Origin: Cytobacillus horneckiae | Lineage (GTDB): Bacteria; Bacillota; Bacilli; Bacillales; Cytobacillaceae | Reading direction: 5' to 3' | Assembly (NCBI RefSeq): GCF_002835735.1 | Contig: NZ_PISD01000011.1 | Location: 1 to 64,000 of the forward strand | Length of the DNA stretch: 64,000 bases | Shown here: one piece after another, positions 61,495-64,000 of the stretch | Layout: each line of letters starts with the position of its first letter | How positions within the stretch are numbered: position 1 is the stretch's first letter | The notes under the pieces: generated by a model | What the model was told of the DNA's origin: nothing | Databases searched by the model: none | The model's input: only the letters and a program-made list of their open reading frames with translations | Program-made: the position numbers and the translations under genes

Positions 61495-61523
61495 ATCTTA
61501 CGCCCATTTCCCTTTGTCGTCAA
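61495..61523 (-). promoter_or_regulatory. Sigma-A promoter of ilv-leu
   Basis: TTGACG (61518-61523) and TAAGAT (61495-61500) on the minus strand are 17 nt apart, about 450 nt before ilvB, consistent with the long T-box leader. Confidence 0.8.
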
Positions 61524-61536
61524 CACCCTTTTCAAG

Positions 61537-61551
61537 AATTATTTGATAATT
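61537..61551. promoter_or_regulatory. CodY-like box upstream of the ilv-leu promoter
   Basis: AATTATTTGATAATT matches the CodY consensus AATTTTCWGAAAATT with three differences and sits 14 nt upstream of the -35. CodY controls this operon in B. subtilis. Confidence 0.5.
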
Positions 61552-62061
61552 TGAATTAGTCAGTTTAGTTGTATCCGCTTACAATGTTGATATATTCATG
61601 TTTTAGATAGACAATTTTTTTTAGAAAAAAATTAATTTAAGGTTTCATTTTCGGTATTATTTAGGAGTATATGTCGTCACAGAAGTAAGGAAAAAAACTG
61701 AAGAAAAGCAGAATAATTGATCATGTTTTTCGAAGCTGTAGAGAAGCCCATCCAAAAAATAAAAATGAAAGGTTTGGGATTCTCCGAGGCTTAACGCTCG
61801 CTTTCCACAGGGCGAGCGGACACCTCTCCAGATTTAGGAGATTTATTTTTTTATAGGAATTAATTCATAAGAAATTCGACACAAATTTTATTCAATTAGA
61901 AAAAAGAACAGGCAGACGTCACATAATTTTCGGCTGGATTTTTTAGTCAAAATAATCTTACAACTAGCATCCTATTCAGCTATAATGCAAACATCTGGCT
62001 TACCCCTCGTTTAGATGAGAATAACCCTAAACTAAAAGAACTTTCATATCTCCTAGACAAT
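61552..62061. other. Non-coding stretch between the ilv-leu promoter and the tRNA terminator
   Basis: No gene seen. Contains the longer copy of an intergenic element shared with 25086-25155 (at 61739-61830). Confidence 0.5.
61739..61830. repeat. Intergenic element related to 25086-25155
   Basis: GTAGAGAAG ... TTTGGGATTCTCCGAGGC ... CGCTCGCTTTCCACAGGGCG ... GCGGACACCTC. It includes an internal CGCTCGC...GCGAGCG inverted repeat that is missing from the other copy. Confidence 0.5.
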
Positions 62062-62105
62062 AAAAAAACCTCTAATTTTGAGTAGGCTTACTCAAATTAG
62101 AGGTT
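62062..62105 (-). terminator. Terminator after tRNA-Arg
   Basis: AACCTCTAATTT...GAGTA pairs with TACTC..AAATTAGAGGTT (17 pairs, one bulge, 4-nt loop), with seven T following on the minus strand. Confidence 0.9.
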
Positions 62106-62133
62106 AATATCGGTAGATAAATATGTAGCTAAA

Positions 62134-62210
<77 letters not shown>

Positions 62211-62325
62211 ATTTTTTATTTTTCAAAGACAAGATTTATTATACTAGCAGAATAATGCAAAGTCAATATGAAAAAAGAAGATTATTCTTTATTTGAGGGG
62301 GATTCCCCCTCAAATTATACTGCAT

Positions 62326-62847
62326 CTAAATTGATTTTGGAAGGGTGAAATTTTGTCGCAATTCCACTAGTTCTGTCCCGTCCAGCTGGTGAATAAAAAC
62401 GGTTGCCCGATTTTCAATTAATCGCAATATCATATATGTCTTTTCTTGTCTTCCCCTCGGCATTCTTATACTGCCAGGGTTAAGGAATAATGTGCCCTCG
62501 AGAAGTTCTGCACCTAAGAGATGCGAATGGCCGAAGCAAACGATATCTGCCTCAATCTCGCCTGCTCTATAAGCGAGATTCATGAGCGAAGATTTGACTG
62601 AGTATAAGTGGCCGTGCGTCACATATAGTGTTAAATGGCCAATCCTCTTGATTTGCTCATTTGCCAAGCTGCTGTCAGCATCACAATTTCCGCGAACAAT
62701 CGTATATCCATCCAGAAATGGAGATGAGGCAGGCAATTCTGAATCCCCGCAGTGAATAAAAGTATTGGTGTCAGCTTCGTGACGCGCTTTTATATCAGCC
62801 AGCTCATTTGACCAGCCATGGCTGTCGCTGACAATCAGCAGTTTCAT
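62326..62847 (-). CDS. ysnB: Metallophosphoesterase YsnB (YfcE/MJ0936 family)
   Basis: Calcineurin-like phosphoesterase, probably acting on nucleotides or small phosphodiesters. The dimetal site is seen as IVSDSHGW, FIHCGDSE, VRGNCDAD, VTHGHLY and FGHSHL, followed by FLNPGSIRMPRG. 173 residues. Its start overlaps the rdgB stop by 4 nt. Confidence 0.93.
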   Translation of the reverse strand: MKLLIVSDSHGWSNELADIKARHEADTNTFIHCGDSELPASSPFLDGYTIVRGNCDADSSLANEQIKRIGHLTLYVTHGHLYSVKSSLMNLAYRAGEIEADIVCFGHSHLLGAELLEGTLFLNPGSIRMPRGRQEKTYMILRLIENRATVFIHQLDGTELVELRQNFTLPKSI

Positions 62848-63452
62848 GACTGACCCTCTCCAAAAAGTGTCGGCAAGTCTTTTTCCAGCAATCTTAACGC
62901 ATGCGCACGATGGCTGATTTCACTCTTTTCCTCCGGCTCTAATTCTGCCATCGCCTTTCCTTTATCTATTGCAAAGAATATCGGATCATAGCCGAATCCG
63001 TAAGAGCCTTTTCTTTCATGAAGAATTTCACCTTCACAAGTCCCAGAAACAGTATATGTCTCTTTTCCCGGAATGGCGACTGCTAATGCGCAGTAAAATC
63101 TTGCTGTACGGCTGCCATCAGGCACATCCTTCATCTCGTTCAAAACCTTATCCATATTAGCTTCATCACTTTTTTCTTCACCTGCATATCTTGCAGAAAA
63201 AATGCCCGGTCTGCCCTCAAGTGCATCAATTGAAAGACCCGAATCGTCAGCAATAACAATTTGTTTTAGTACTTTTGAAACTTCCTCCGCCTTTAATATT
63301 GCATTTTCTTCAAAGGTTGTTCCTGTTTCATCAACATCAGGTATTTCCGGATAGTCTAGCAATGTTTTCACTTCATATCCGAGGGGTTGAAACATCTGTT
63401 TGAATTCTTTTGCTTTGCCTGCATTCTTTGTTGCGATAATAATTTCTTTCAT
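62844..63452 (-). CDS. rdgB: dITP/XTP pyrophosphatase (RdgB/HAM1 family, YsnA)
   Basis: Hydrolyses deaminated purine triphosphates such as ITP and XTP. EIIIATKNAGKAKEFKQMF, TTFEENAILKAEEVSKVL, ADDSGLSIDALEGRPGIFSA, GSYGFGYDPIFF and EKSEISHRAHALR are family signatures. A TTG two codons upstream is in frame; ATG at 63452 has AAGGATGG at 9 nt and is preferred. 202 residues. In B. subtilis rph lies between gerM and this gene; here there is no room for it. Confidence 0.96.
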   Translation of the reverse strand: MKEIIIATKNAGKAKEFKQMFQPLGYEVKTLLDYPEIPDVDETGTTFEENAILKAEEVSKVLKQIVIADDSGLSIDALEGRPGIFSARYAGEEKSDEANMDKVLNEMKDVPDGSRTARFYCALAVAIPGKETYTVSGTCEGEILHERKGSYGFGYDPIFFAIDKGKAMAELEPEEKSEISHRAHALRLLEKDLPTLFGEGQS

Positions 63453-63581
63453 TTTCAAGAACCATCCTTTCCTTTTCTGTTACTATTATGCTTTGTTTGG
63501 TGTTTGAAGTGCGCTCATTGTCTAATCTTTCAGCAATCAGGTGTAATCATATGTATTTGACACATTTACAAACATGAAATA

Positions 63582-63610
63582 AGAGGCGGCAATTGCCAAC
63601 CTCTTTTTTA
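63582..63610. terminator. Hairpin between gerM and rdgB
   Basis: AGAGGCGGC and GCCAACCTCT pair with one bulged position around AATT, with TTTTTT only on the plus-strand side. For the minus-strand gerM it would be a weak terminator. Confidence 0.45.
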
Positions 63611-63639
63611 TTTTACTATATTGTTTTTTAATTACAAGT

Positions 63640-64000
63640 TTAGAAGCTGCCTGTATTCACATTCTCTGGTCTTGTTACAGGCTCTAATTTCTTCCCGTCT
63701 TCATTGACAATATCTGCATTACCATCCACCTGAACGGCAACGCTCTCAATTCCTTTTTGTTCTGTTAGTGATAGGACGAGTGCGTTTAATAAGTTTACGG
63801 AGACGTACTTATCTTCGAAGCTGCTGTAGATAGCTTCGTTAAAGTTTAGCGTAACGACCCCATCCTTCATTTCCGGCTTTTCTAACAGCTCTACTTCTTT
63901 TGCCAGCGATGGAGATAGATTTGTTCCTGCTCCAGGCCCTTTCACAAGCTCTGCAACAACTGCTTCGATATTATTTTCATTCTTATTGGATACCCGCTTA
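63640..64000 (-). CDS. gerM: Germination/sporulation protein GerM, 3' part only
   Basis: Cell-wall-associated lipoprotein with GerMN domains, needed for full sporulation and germination in B. subtilis. The visible 120 residues carry one GerMN domain: IEAVVAELVKGPGAGTNLSP, DGVVTLNFNEAIYS, VNLLNALVLSLTEQKGIESV and VAVQVDGNADIV. The frame runs off the window, so the lipoprotein signal and first domain are not seen. The stop is followed by about 180 nt without a gene before rdgB. Confidence 0.85.
   Translation of the reverse strand, partial: KRVSNKNENNIEAVVAELVKGPGAGTNLSPSLAKEVELLEKPEMKDGVVTLNFNEAIYSSFEDKYVSVNLLNALVLSLTEQKGIESVAVQVDGNADIVNEDGKKLEPVTRPENVNTGSF

Overview
The window reads as a chromosomal segment of an endospore-forming Bacillaceae species (AT-rich, Firmicutes-type AGGAGG ribosome binding sites, T-box leaders, sporulation sigma promoters). 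Gene order follows the Bacillus subtilis chromosome from safA through nad, pheA, obg, rplU, spoIVF, min, mre, comC, folC, valS, spoVID, hem, lon, clpX, tig, ilv-leu and rdgB to gerM. It is not B. subtilis itself: an RNase E/G gene lies beside rplU, an amino-acid ABC transporter sits between hemA and engB, rph is absent between gerM and rdgB, and a type IV pilus-like locus next to comC is largely destroyed. Nearly all genes are on the minus strand.

Layout: 0-6.2 kb holds the 5' part of safA, the de novo NAD genes nadA-nadC-nadB and the divergent nadS-niaR pair, with a NiaR-type operator between. 6.4-9.9 kb: pheA, pheB, obg and an interrupted spo0B. 10.2-14.6 kb: rpmA, prp and rplU with the L21 leader, rng, and spoIVFB/spoIVFA behind a good sigma-E promoter match. 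15.1-22.5 kb: minD, minC, mreD, mreC, mreB, radC, maf and a spoIIB-like gene (division, cell shape, septum). 22.5-25.1 kb: comC surrounded by gene debris. 25.2-32.7 kb: folC, valS with a GUC T-box, a small membrane protein gene, ysxE and spoVID. 33.3-39.6 kb: hemL-hemB-hemD-hemC-hemX-hemA with a PerR-type box upstream. 40.4-42.8 kb: ABC transporter. 43.1-52.8 kb: engB, lonA, lonB (sigma-F promoter match), clpX, tig, ysoA. 52.9-61.6 kb: ilvB-ilvH-ilvC-leuA-leuB-leuC-leuD behind a CUC T-box and a CodY-like box. 62.1-64 kb: tRNA-Arg(TCT), ysnB, rdgB and the 3' part of gerM.

Together the genes cover NAD, haem, branched-chain and phenylalanine synthesis, ATP-dependent proteolysis and folding, ribosome assembly, the rod-shape and division-site machinery, and a set of sporulation genes. 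The most notable items are a spo0B frame break at a seven-T tract, the eroded pilus locus that spared comC, a four-copy family of terminator-like intergenic hairpins, and three intergenic loci built of degenerate repeats with a 50-52 bp period. I found no prophage, CRISPR array, intact insertion sequence or defence island, and nothing I can present as a complete undescribed system.
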